A DNA stretch of 64,000 bases from assembly GCA_033980235.1 (NCBI GenBank), contig CM067065.1, positions 21,890,837 to 21,954,836 of the forward strand. Reading direction: 5' to 3'. The notes under the pieces were generated by a model. The model did no database searches. It saw only the letters and a list, made by a program, of their open reading frames with translations, and was not told the origin of the DNA. The stretch comes from Diadema setosum (lineage: Eukaryota; Echinodermata; Echinoidea; Diadematoida; Diadematidae). The stretch's first letter is position 1, and every line of letters starts with the position of its first letter. The translations under genes and the position numbers were made by a program. Of the stretch, positions 44,807 to 56,607 are shown in pieces.

Positions 44807-45569
44807 GTGACCCGCTACAACAAAATGGTCCTAAAGTCGCGGACGGTCGAAGCCGTGAAAATCGAGTTTGAAGTTAGAGCATCAAAATTGGTCAAAACTT
44901 ACGATTTTCTGAATATGACATATTATTAGAGTCTGACATGTCTTCTATCATCTGTCGAAATTTTGAAGCAAAATGATAAAAAGGAAAGACCAAAAAATAG
45001 CGTTTTTCTGGGCCATGTATTTTTTCGGCGTTTCAACGAAGCAGAAACTGGTTCGAACATTTGGATTGAGCGCCACACATAGGCTCCGCCCCTAACAACG
45101 ACCAGAGTGATCTCATTGGTCAGTTTGCTGCTTGCCGCTAACCGAAGCGTGAAGCTCGCACACTGCCCAGTCGACTGGTGCATGCGGGGGGGTTGCGCTA
45201 TGCCTAGCCGCTTCTCCTGACATCCTGGTCACTGATTGGTCGGTGAGGAGACCGCCGACGCTGCGTTTGAATGAGCATTTCGGGGATTGCTAGGGCTTAA
45301 CTTCTATTGTCCGGAGGTGAATACTGACTTGCGTGTCTCTTTATTGTGATTGCGTCTCAAGGAGAACTTTTAGGGCGCTTTTCTCGAAACAGTGATTTCC
45401 CAGACGTCTTGACATGCTCTCTTTTAAACATCGATATCTCCGCAGCCGATTATTTTTATGAGACGTGTTTTATATCAATTTAAAGCAGAAAGATTAGGGA
45501 ATTGTGTCATGCAATTTTCAAATAATCGACCTCGCCCGACTTTAGGATCATTTTGTTGTAGCGGGTCAC
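44807..45569. mobile_element. Family C TIR element, copy C2
   Basis: A full-length copy in the same orientation as C1 with about 95% identity by eye. AATT flanks both sides (44803-44806, 45570-45573). The ends GTGACCCGCTACAAC and complement are intact. The minus ORF 44926-45183 is not conserved in C1 and is not considered a gene. Confidence 0.9.
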
Positions 45570-45573
45570 AATT

Positions 45574-45898
45574 TTGTGGTACATACCCATGATATGTCAG
45601 ATCCAAAACATGGTCAGATATTAGATGCCACGTACCATAAAAAAGGCACATCATTAGTTTGAAAAACAAAAATTACTGTAAAAATAGCGTTTTTACCGTA
45701 TTTTTAAGCTTTAAGTCCTTGTCAAATGAAAATTATCAGGCAAAAGTCAACCAAACCATACATTTCCTGAAAGGAAATTTACCAATCTTTGAGATGACAA
45801 GAAAAAATCTGGTTTCTTAGATCATCCTGGCGTGTTCTGTGGGAAAGAATGTCATAACGTGCGAAAATTGGCAATTGTACATCGTTCAAAATTCTCAC

Positions 45899-45976
<78 letters not shown>
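45574..45976. other. Non-coding, with (TA)n at 45901-45976
   Basis: No gene is seen. The (TA)n run abuts the family A copy A4, which probably inserted in or next to it and explains why its left target repeat is not clean. Confidence 0.5.
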
Positions 45977-45978
<2 letters not shown>

Positions 45979-45981
<3 letters not shown>

Positions 45982-46675
45982 ACAGTGCACCTCAAAACAA
46001 ACACAAAGTCGCCAGACATGAATTTTTAGTCAAGACCATATTCTGAAAGAGCAGACTTTAAGCTTTAAAATGATGTATAACTCAAATCAAATGGACTCTC
46101 CTAACCTATCTAGATATTGGAAAGAACGCACAAACTCAGAAAAAGTGTGAACTGAGAAAAGAGGCTCTGAAGTACAATGTCTATTCAAGCGCTTAATCTT
46201 TACCAAACCGTGCAGGCTGTGCGATGAATGGGACAAAAAACAGGAAGTAAACCACCAGAGTAACAACAATGAAGGGATTATTTGATTAAACTGAAATTAA
46301 GCATGCCTCATTAACACATTCTGTCCATAATTAATGCCAACTTTCAAAGCATTATCACTATCCTTTCAAAAGTTGTTAGAGTTGAAAGCAAAGAGTGTGG
46401 ACAAGGTTTTTCAGAAATGAAAAAGGGATTCTAAAGACACACCTAATGACACTGTTCTACCAAAAATGTTCAAGATAAACTTCTAAAAGAAAACACACAC
46501 ACACTTTCCTGGCCGTTTTATGATACCAAATTTTAGCATAATGTAGAAGAAGACCTGCTCTTTCAGAAACTATGGAAAAGTCGACTTCGGCTAGGTTGAC
46601 CCATATCACTTATTTTCAGTCCTCACGCAAAATCAGTGTGTGCGACTTTATGTTCGTTTTGAGGTGCACGGTCAC
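45979..46675 (-). mobile_element. Family A TIR element, full-length copy A4
   Basis: The inverse orientation of A2: it starts GTGACAGTGCACCTCAAAAC and ends with the complement of GTGACCGTGCACC. The right flank is ATAT; the left flank is blurred by the (TA)n repeat. It is followed after 131 bp by A5 in the same orientation. Confidence 0.88.
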
Positions 46676-46806
46676 ATATTATGCATACTATAGTAATCAG
46701 AAATTGATTCCATCTTAAAGTATACTGGATTCAAACATGCACATCCTTCACAAAGATTGAACACAACCTCTCTCTATTGTTTCTAGGCTTAAATGCATCT
46801 TCATAT

Positions 46807-47495
46807 GTGACCCTGCACCTCAAAACAAACAAAAAGTCGCCAGACATGAATTTTTAGTTAAGACCATATTCTGAAAGAGCAGACTTTAAGCTTTAAAATG
46901 ATGTATAACTCAAATCAAATGGACTCTCCTAACCTATCTAAATATTGGAAAGAAAGCACAAACTCAGGAAAAAAGTGAACTGAGAAAAGAGGCTCTGAAG
47001 TACAGTGTCTATTCAAGCGCTTAATCTTTACCAAACTGTGCTGGCTGTGCGATGAATGTGACAATAAACAGGAAGTAAACCACAAGAGTAACAACAATGA
47101 AGGGATTATCAGATTAAACTGAAATTAGGCATGCCTCATTAACACATTCAGTCCATAATTAATACCAACTTTCAAAGCAGTAGCATCATCCTTTCTAAAG
47201 TTATTAGAGTTGAAAGTGAAGAGTGTGGACAAGGTTTTTCAGAAATGAAAAAGGGATTCTAAAGACACACGTAATCACACTATTCTACCAAAAATGTTCG
47301 AGAAAAACTGCTAAAAAAACACACTTTCCGGCCCGTTTTATGATACCAAATTTTAGCGTAATGTAAAATAAGGCCCACTCTTTCAGAAAATATGAAAAAG
47401 TCAAGTTCGGCTAGGTTGACAAATTTCACTTATTTTCAGTCCTCACGCAAAATCAGTGTGTGCGACTTTATGTTCGTTTTGAGGTGCACGGTCAC
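46807..47495 (-). mobile_element. Family A TIR element, full-length copy A5
   Basis: It runs from GTGACCCTGCACCTCAAAAC to the complement of GTGACCGTGCACC, with ATAT on both sides (46803-46806, 47496-47499). The right flank lies 6 bases from the start of element B2. Confidence 0.9.
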
Positions 47496-48944
47496 ATATA
47501 TAATTGAGTATCTGCATATAAGAACGACCAAAGTCCAAGGTAGGCCATTTCGAATAAACTTCATATCTTTTTTGTTTGTCCAATAATATTTTATTTAACT
47601 GTGATGGGAGGACAACATTGCGTATAAAAATTAGAACATAGTATCATCATGACAATTAACATTTACATTAATTGTGGAGAGGCCATTTTGTGTGATGGAC
47701 TTGGGTCGTTCTTTGAATCATATGGACTTGGGTCGTTGAATAATATAAACACAGAGGAATTACGGTTCTATTTAGCACCCTACAGGGTTCATATCGTTGT
47801 AACACCGGCGGCTCCGTTTAGGGTTCTTTTTTCACCCCCAAAAGGGGTGCTTTTTAGCACCCTAATTTTAACACCATATATGGTGCATATTTGCACCCCT
47901 CCATTGGGTTCCCTTTCTGCACCCCATAGGGTGAACAAAAATAAAGATGCAAATTTGCACCCTTTCTGGTTCATATTGTTGTAACACCAGCGGCTCCATT
48001 TAGGGTTGTATTTTTTTTTTTGGGGGGGGGTTCTTATTTAGCACCTTATATTCAACACCCTATAAGGTGCAAATATGGACCTCTATACATGGTTCCCCTT
48101 CTGCACCTCATACCTGCACCCATTATGGTTCATATTGTTCTTGTTGTAATTTTGCACCCTATCGGGTGATAAAGTCACCACAATATAGGATGCAATAAAA
48201 TTTGCACACGTCTCTATATAGGGTTACCTTTCTGCACCCCATATGTGAAAATTATAACTGTTTTTTTTTAACCAAAATAATCATATACTGGCTGCCTTCA
48301 CTGACTTCACAAACAATTACCGATGGTAACACTCCAGGCATGAAGCAAAATAGCATGCATGGATTTACACACAGTTTCTCAGTCAATTAAATCCACAATA
48401 TTTCGAAATCTGAAGTCAGAGACTTCAATTCAACAACAAATAGAACATAAACATGATGAATACAGTGGATACTTACATAGGAATTATTAACATTATTATA
48501 CATGTATGTCTCGTAGAAGAGGGACAGTTTGACAGCGAAATTTGATCCATGGTAAACTTTACAGTGAACATCAAATATACATTGTATTTCTACAAATTTT
48601 AATACCAGATGTATATTTTGTCATGAAAAGGACTATGTAAATAAAATATGTATAAAAGTTGGTCAGTAAATTGAAAAAGAAAAAAAAATATTCGTTCTTT
48701 CCATCAAATGATTTCTTTTTCTGCTTTTTAAAGGAAGTTACCGCATTGACGGAAAGCACTAATTCTTTTTATTAAAAAAATAAATAAAAATCCCTGAAGC
48801 TTGTGCAGAGTAATAGTAAACTATGTGACAAATATCTTTCACAATGTCCTTCTACTTTTAGAATGGATCATAGATATGTACCTTGAATTGACCGGTACAT
48901 CTTACGGTAATCAAAAGCACCTTCATGACGCTATTAGACATTAA

Positions 48945-49820
48945 AGATAATATAAAGTTTTGGTATTACCTCAAAAGTTTCCCTGATTTTCCTTGTCTTA
49001 GTTTGTGTTTCAGGTTAAAGTACCTTTCATATAACTAACACTGTGAGACTTACTCGCCCCAAAGTGCTGTCATGTCTTAGTAATCATGCAATAATGGTTT
49101 CGTACCAGAGCCGCCGCCGTACGGCGGCGAGGTAGTACACGTATTGTACGAAACCATTATTGCATGATAACTGCGACCACCAGCGTGCACCCCATATGCA
49201 TAATGAGTAGCTAACTGCGACCAGCAGCCCCATACGCATATAGCTAAATGGGGCTTCGCATTGTAGCTTACAGGATCATGACAGATTTAGTATCGCGGGT
49301 AAATATCAACTGACTCGGTCGAGAGGACCTTGGGAGAGCTACACTGAATTGACGGCCAGCGCATGCGCACACAAAAATCTTATCCGTTCATGGATCTGAA
49401 ATTTGTTCGCATGTGATGTGAACGTATGCGCTGGCCGTAGTAATCAGTGTACGTAGCTCTCCCAAGATCCTCTCGACAGAGTCACATTCAGTCATCAATT
49501 CGAACAGAAAGGGACTATTGGCAGAACCAAACGTTGCCCGAAGCCTGTTTTCAAGACTTCAATTGGTAAGTCTTCAAATTGAAACATTTTTTTTTTGGAT
49601 TTTAAGTTGATATTTACCCGCAATACTAAATCTGTCATGATCCTGAATGCTACAATGCGAAGCCCCATTACGCTATGGTCGCAGTTAATTGCATGATTAC
49701 TAAGAAATGAGAGCACTTTGGGGCGAGTAAGTCTCACAGTGTTAGTTATATGAACGGTACTTTAACCTGAAATACGGAAATTCAGGGAAACTTTTGAGGT
49801 ACCAAAACGTTTTATTATCT
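48945..49820. mobile_element. Family D foldback element, copy D2, TTAA-flanked
   Basis: Same ends as D1 and TTAA at both borders (48941-48944, 49821-49824). In the left arm a perfect small hairpin (CATGCAATAATGGTTTCGTAC at 49086-49106 region and its complement near 49146-49168) has a GC-rich loop; D1 has the same hairpin with a partial right half. The right arm lacks it. Confidence 0.85.
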
Positions 49821-49824
49821 TTAA

Positions 49825-52551
49825 AAGCGATATGTCAACTCTGATTTCTCTTACACAACAAGTTATTGCCAAAACAATGGAGGGTATGGCAACGTTCTGT
49901 CATATATATTTGAAACTCACTACTTGTACTGACATATTCCATCCAACACTAAGTTTGAGAGCTTGCAAATGTGCCCCATTATACAATTAGTATACTTTAA
50001 ATTTTGTTTTTCATATGCAATTTACACCAATGATAAGAAAGGTGAAAAAATGAATTAAAAAATGAAGAATGCACATCTAACTTGGGTTACTTTTTATGTA
50101 CACAGATTAAGATACTTCCCGGTTATAAATCTCGGGCAGGAAAGCACATCTGAAAACACACTTTTCATTGCATCAAATTAACATAAACAATTCCACAGAA
50201 AATGCTACCTCAGAAAGGGAAATAAGGTTAACCAATCAGTGGTATGACGAACTGAACATAAAGAGGAAGGAATACGTCTTGTGAGTCAAGTTTAAAGACA
50301 AATTATTTTTGATACATTGTTGTTGTTTTTTTTTCAGCGATGGAAACAAGAAGCATATTGTGCTCAGTAGACCATAAATATAATTACACAATGTATGCAG
50401 TTTAGTTCCAACATTCAAAATATTGTAAAGAGCAGTGGATTTTTCACATTTATAAAGCAGGCATTGGTATTGGCAGCATCAAAAGCATAATGATCAGAAG
50501 AAAAATATATTACAGGTGTATTATTATTATAAATGTTATTATTACTATTACTATTATTATTATTATCGTTATCATTTTCATTACTATTATCATCATCAAT
50601 ATCTTACAGAGATTTACAATCATGCATCAGAAATACCTCAAGTGATGATGTTACAGTCTCACAACTCTTCCAATCATTTGATTTTTAACATTTAATTTCC
50701 CCCAAACCTTGCACAAAAATATCAGCACTTACACAACCTACTTAAAGAAATCTTAAAATTATAAGCAGGGTTAGAGGGCAAGTCCACATTCATATGGACC
50801 TACATATGGATTGAGTGAGTTAATAAGCCACTTCGAAGATAGCTCATGTGCACATGGGTACAATGACCTTTCATTTTTCTCAGTTGGTTAGGCACTTCAC
50901 TCAATTCAAAGTGACATCATGCAGCAGCTTGCCCAACATAGCCATTTATGGAACTCATATTCTAACAAAGCATGAACCTGTGTAGATGGAGTGACCAGAA
51001 TGGTTCGTCAATTAACACTTAGGGAATCATTTGTTGCTGTTTTGAATATGTTAACAAACTTTTTTTTTTTTGTTGTTAACATTGCCAAATACAAGGCTTG
51101 ATGTCAAGTGGATGTACTGCCAGGCACCATTTATAAGGATTCCATGAATAATCATAGCATTACAGATGCTTATCTCAGTGAAATGTAAAACCAACCTGTC
51201 TCTCGGTATAAATGACCTTTTTTCTGCTCATGCTCAAACTGGTACCCCGAACTGGCTTATTCCATTAAAACACATCAGTAAAAATGTGAAGAAAACCAGA
51301 CATTCAGTTCAAAAGTTAATAATCTTTAAAGCATCTGCGCAGTCGCAGCAGGATGACAAGACTACTACAGTTTATGATATCACATGCGTAGAACGATTCA
51401 AGGAAAACTTAAAGAGAATTTCACTCTTTTTTTCTTTTAGGAAAAACATGCACATTTCCTCGACAAGTCAATGACGTATAGGGTCACGATAATTCTGCCT
51501 TCTTAAAGAGGCAAGTTCAGTGTTCTTTTATAATGCGAAAAAAGGGTAGATATAATATGTTGAGTTTTCTCAGGTTTTGGAACAAACCCTATTTTTCAAA
51601 CCTTATATACATTAAAGGTTTGTGAGAAAATCATGTTTTTGTCAAGCGTGCTATGAAAATGTGAGCATTTGTCACAAAGCTACTCCACTTATGACATTTC
51701 ATTGCCAGAGATTGCCCAAAATTGACATCTATTATGTGGCTGTCTACTACAAAACAGCAGGCGACTTATTTTTTTTTTTCGTTTCCCTACTTAAACAATC
51801 AGTTCAAAGTGTACATGTGTTGTTGAAGCACTGAGGCAATCAAAACTAACCCCATTTAGTATAAAATATTATGGAAAGCTTACTTTATGAGTATTTCATA
51901 TCCATTAGCAGATTCATATTTCATCCATAATCCACCCACCCCCCCCCCCAAAAAAAAAAAAGTGAATAGAAGTCAAGTTCTCTTTAGGTTGTGTTTAGAT
52001 TTGTAATTTGCAAGTTTGTTCTTTTGTATTTTCTAATATATAATTCTTTAGAGTATTCTTATAAATATTCAAGGCCAGTGCATTCTAAGAAAGGGAATAA
52101 CCTGCCAACAGTTTAGAAGACAGAATGAGTAGTTATCGATATCTATGAAATTAGACCTTTTCTCATATATTGTGCCAGTGGCTTCATGCTCACCTTCAGC
52201 TAAAATCAGGGAGATGATTACCTCCTGGATTAAAATGGAAAGATGTTTCTAGAGCCGTGGTGTTTAGAAATTCTAAGGGGGGGGGGGGGAGATTCAACCT
52301 GATCCGTCTCAAATTTAATAAGGTTTAAACATACATGTACTTCCTGACATATGGGAGTCTCATTATTATGCCTCCGCCCTGAAGGGTGCCGGAGGCATAT
52401 GTTTTCAGGTCGTCTGTCTGTCTCCCGGTCTGTACGGATGTATCTAAGGAAAAATTGATGGGCTTTCATCAAACCTGGTTCAGGGATACTACATGATGCT
52501 GATGATCTTATTGGCTTTTGGACTAGATCTGCTAAAAGTCAAAGAAAATTT
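49825..52551. other. AT-rich interior of K, no gene recognised
   Basis: It contains a compound (ATT)n microsatellite at 50520-50600, C/A runs at 51937-51961 and a G-run at 52277-52290. Near 52369-52402 there is an inverted repeat ATGCCTCCG/CGGAGGCAT followed by a GTCTGTCTGTCTCC block, a pattern seen in dispersed repeats of marine invertebrates. ORFs at 51166-51474 and 51622-51834 have no domains. Confidence 0.45.
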
Positions 52552-55299
52552 CGGCCGTAATCTGGCAGAACTGCGTATCTCCTTTAACACATTACGCCAG
52601 AAATCGGGTTTAAAGATTCAATGTCACACCTTTCTAAACAGAGATACGATGAGTTGCATTTTTCCTCTTTTCTTGGTCATAATTGGTCTAAAGAATTTGT
52701 TTCCAACAAAAAAAAAAGACAATTTGACCTTTTTAAGTAGTAAAGATTACCAATTTAAAAAAACTTACGCAGTTCTGCCAGATTAATCGTCGCCAAATTT
52801 TCGCGATCGTAATCTGGCAGAACTGCGTATCTCTGATCACGTGCCCGGGTTGATCAGCCAGAACTGGGTAAGTTTATGGCCATGCGTGGGGGGGGGGGGG
52901 TTCAGGCAGAACTACGTACGTGTATCTCTTTTCGTCGTCAACCACGTGCTTATCAGCCAGAACTGCGTATCTCCTAGAGATACGCAGTTCTGGCTGATAA
53001 ACACGTGGTTTATCAACCAGAACTACGTATCTCGGTCTATTTTCTGCGGGTTGTCTATCGGATTTTACCATCCACCCCCTTACTTTTCAGCGGATGCAGT
53101 GTAAAAACAATGAATATTTTAGATCGAGTACAATTTTTTTTGAAATATTTGTATTGTATAAAGTCATCATTATTGATTCATATTTAATTTCATTTTATCC
53201 ATTCATTTGTATGTGGAAAATAACTTGCTTTCCCTAAATGTTGTCAGTCTGTGTTCATGTTTCAGTATTATTTAGCGGCACAAGAAGTACTGCTACATCA
53301 AAAGCCTGGCTGCTGCTTGGGTTATTGTCGATCTCATGAAGCATTACATTTGGATTAAGAATAATATTAGACTAGGTTCTAGATGTTAAGCTATATTGTT
53401 CATCAAGACTACAGGTACTACAATGTAGACCGTCTAGACCGTAATCTACTCAGGCCTAACGATACACTAGACATCTAGAGACTAGGATAGCGGTACGTAG
53501 GAATCTGCATACGATAGGCCCACTGATCTCATCATTATCCTACTCTATGCCCGAAGTAAGAGTATGTCTAGACCCTTTTGGCTGAAGGCCTAAACTCTAT
53601 TTAAACTAAAGAATACTAGGAGCTAGGCCTGACTAAAAGTTTATTTACAGCTTTATTAGAAAAAAAAATAGACCCTAGCCTAGGTCTCGTTTGTGTCGAC
53701 TCCTACTGTAGGCCTAATTGTCACTACAGTACTAACGTTAGGGTAGTAGTGTTCTAACCGTTACTATCTACGCAGTCCTAAAACGTACGAGAACTCTCGA
53801 ACTCTTTCTACTGGATTGTCTAGGTCTATGTAACATCCAGACGTCTATTTTGGGGCGTCATTATAACAGACTAGTAGATCAATGAAAATTAGTTTCTAGA
53901 TTTTCTAGTCTAGACTCTAGATCTAGACTCTATATCCAGGTAGGGGCTAAATCTACAGCTAGACTGTCTATTGGGGATCTAGGCCTAGTACTAATGTTAT
54001 AGTAGATCTAAGAACAACGTAAAGCCTAACCTGCCTATCTAATGAATAACGGTAAGTCTATAAAGTCTAATAGCCTATAATGTCTAGTAATAGTCAATGT
54101 AGATCACAGATCTAAATCTTAGTTTCAGATCTATTTCTAGGGCTAAATGGTTATAATTTAGCGTTTAACCTGTAACAGCTAGATTCTAGATTCTTAATAT
54201 TACAGACTTCAAGAATGTCTAGCCGAATCAAATCTAGAAAAATAGAAAACTGAGTAAAGATAGAATAACCGGCGATTCAGCCTAAGTCAAGTAACGGTAG
54301 GCCCCAGTAGTCTCAATAGGCCCCTACTGCACAACTCTACTGGGAGTACCGGTACGGTACCGGTATTAAAAAGTAAACTGTAACCAGCGTAAAAGTGTTA
54401 GTATTGGTCAATTGCTGACGTCTGTAGGATTGGATCGAAAATGCCATCGTTATGGACGGTATCCTAGATATTCATTAAACTTCTGGAGATCAATCCCATA
54501 GATCCAAGCCCACTAACCACTTATTACAATGAAAAACAAAATAAGAAGCTATGGTCAATGGATTACAGATACAATGTATTGTTGTTCGCGTGACCTACGC
54601 TACCGCACAGTACATTGATTTCACGTACACTAACAATGGACAAGTGCTGCAGCAGTACTAAGTAGGCCTGAAGTTGACTGGAGCGTGATGTCAGACAAGA
54701 TGCAAACTATAACGTTTGTTAGACCTAGAAATGCTCTAGATTGTAGCAAAACTTAATAGTAAGGCATACCGCATATTGACCTGTTTTGAAGCCTGCCAGT
54801 CTATGAAGGGAAAGAAAGTGGCAATTTCCCCCAAGAGTAACGAAGGTTATTGCTTTAGCGTGACTGTCGTTGTGTACAATACAGTACACTTAAGCGCGCC
54901 GTGTACGACGTGTCTAGCTAGCTAGCTAGGCCCTGCTAGCTTGAACGCGCAGCGCGTTCGTCACTACCAAGGTCGCGCACGCGCGTGTAAAGATATACCA
55001 TGTCCGTGCGGGATGCAGGAACACCTTGGTCCAAGCATTGTCGTAAGTCGACTTACGCAGTTCTGCCTGATTAACAACTGAAAATTCATTTCGTATCTCG
55101 ACTTACGCAGTTCTGCCAGATTAATCGCCCTCTCTCCTCAGGAATTTTGCCAAAATTACTTTCTAAAAATAACTTTATGTACCGAATCACAACTCATTTT
55201 TTGGCCCACTTGAAAGAGCATGAGAAAAAAACACACAAAACAATCAAAACCTGAAAATCGACCAAAATCGACTTAGGGAGTTCTGCCAGATTACGGCCG
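52552..55299. mobile_element. Element L, 2.75 kb, CTGGCAGAACTGCGTA motif arms
   Basis: The ends CGGCCGTAATCTGGCAGAAC and its complement are flanked by ATTT on both sides (52548-52551, 55300-55303). The motif (nATCnGGCAGAACTGCGTATCTC) recurs in both orientations about eight times in the left arm (52552-53035) and three times in the right arm (55045-55299). A 66-bp near-perfect palindrome lies at 52942-53008. The centre (53370-54350) is unusually rich in CTAG. No coding content is supported. Confidence 0.75.
53370..54260. repeat. CTAG-dense segment inside L
   Basis: The tetranucleotide CTAG occurs roughly 27 times in about 890 bp by eye, against three or four expected at random, with many TCTAGA, TAGAC and AGGCCTA words but no regular period. 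It is a compositional anomaly rather than a tandem repeat. Only short ORFs occur. Confidence 0.7.
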
Positions 55300-56239
55300 A
55301 TTTGAAAATAACATTTTTGCTACTTCTCCAGTCAGGGAAATCGGTGTACTCGTGTGTACTCGTTGGTGGTGCATTCAGTTGGGTACAGCAAGGTTTCATT
55401 CTCTGCTTTCACAGGAAAGCCGACTCCCAACTTCTTGTTCTCGTAGTCAAGGTATATCTGCTCCTATGCTTCAGCAACCTGCAGCTTGGTCTTCATAGCT
55501 AATCTCAATTTAGGCTGCATAAGTCGAAAATCCTCGAGCTCTAGTTATTGATGCGTTTCCATAGCAGCTGCTTCAGCTACGAAATAGCATGCCCTTCAGC
55601 CATCACTCTTATAGTTAGTTATATTTTCAAATAAAAATATACGATAATATCCAAAAATAGTGTGGCATTTTAAGCAAACACCATTCAACACCCACATATC
55701 AGCTTTCGGGAAAGACTATGGAATGGTTCCAAATTTGAACCATTGAGACCTGGCTCCCTTTAGGGTTCGGATTTGCAACCCCTACATCCATCCCGAACCC
55801 TATTAGGTGCCACTTGGTTAGCTTTGCTCGTAGGGTAAAAATAATAACCCTAATCGAACCCTAATTTCTCTGTGTGTACAGGATAGGCTGCTATATGAGA
55901 CGAGATAAGTGATGAGAGAAGGCGCTATGATATGAATGTAAGAATGACCCAAGTCCTGGACTTGGGTCATTCTTGCACTTATATAAGATTTCACTCATTC
56001 ATTTCAGGCACTTCCGGGGGTAATTAGGATTTATCATTTATACACAAGATGAGACCATGCATAAGCTACAATTTCCCATTTCAAACTGAATTTAGCCAAA
56101 AATTAGACTTGGACTTGGGTTGTTCTTACATTCAGGTCTTCAATTCTTATTTCAAAGTTAAACTGAATTATACTTCTAAGGAGTAGTGAATCTTCTATTA
56201 ACAAGCGTAGAAAGAATACGGCTACGTTACTTCACTTAC

Positions 56240-56338
56240 ACTGACGGACAAGAGAATCCCGCCTCGCCATCCGGCCAAAGGCTTCGAATACATTAGTCCC
56301 TTCCATTGCACTCGTCTCGATGAACAGCGCTTCGTTTT
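56240..56338 (-). CDS. Rab-like GTPase gene, exon with G5 motif
   Basis: The minus strand encodes ALFIETSAMEGTNVFEAF followed by an Arg-rich helix, the G5 region and last helix of a Rab-type GTPase (usual motif ETSAK; here Met replaces Lys). A good donor (T/GTAAGT) follows at 56239. The acceptor is uncertain: AG just before 56338 would require a codon phase different from that left by the exon at 57446-57553, so a small exon may be missing or the site is another. The frame is also open upstream to about 56370. The next exon, with a prenylation motif, was not found; downstream lie elements B2/K/L. Confidence 0.7.
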
Positions 56339-56607
56339 CTTGGGGATTATCATACAAGTCAAGAGGAAACAAAAATGAATTATTTTTGTTTTTGCTATTG
56401 GTGTTGTTTCAGAGAATTTACTTGACTTTTCTGCACCCACTATAGCACCGTAGACAATTGTCATTACAATCAACATGACGTAAAAGACTGGATTATCATT
56501 ATCATTAAATACAGGTGTATGTGTGTGTGTGTGTGTGTGTAAATAATAGGGCACACAACACCTTTTTGCTCTTACTTTGTTGATAACAACGACGATCGTC
56601 ATTGTCG

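Larger units (their letters stand above)
47746..55877. mobile_element. Element K, 8.1 kb, GCACCC/GGGTGC-motif arms
   Basis: The ends are ACACAGAGGAATTACGGTTC and the complement of ACACAGAGAAATTAGGGTTC. The left arm (47775-48245) has tandem units with the palindrome GCACCCTATAGGGTGC in many variants and a repeated TTCATATTGTTGTAACACC block; the right arm (55690-55860) has a shorter set of GAACCCTA/TAGGGTT motifs. It interrupts B2. Inside are D2 (48945-49820), AT-rich sequence and L (52552-55299). No transposase is seen, so K may be a non-autonomous element or two separate arms. Confidence 0.55.
47506..56141. mobile_element. Family B element B2, expanded by nested insertions
   Basis: The left part (47506-47735) matches B1 2909-3130 and continues through the site where A2 sits in B1. 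The right part (about 55880-56141) matches B1 3850-4102, including the GGCGCTATGATATGAATGTA block. AATT flanks both outer ends (47502-47505, 56142-56145), as in B1. The 8.1 kb between are element K and what K contains. The right terminal repeat is more diverged than the left. Confidence 0.75.

Noticed and set aside
47775..48245. Interstitial telomere repeat
   Set aside because: TAGGGT words occur in palindromes and irregular spacing, not as a head-to-tail TTAGGG array.
53400..54300. A methylation-restriction or satellite explanation for CTAG density
   Set aside because: There is no period or unit, and the organism is eukaryotic; I keep only the compositional observation.
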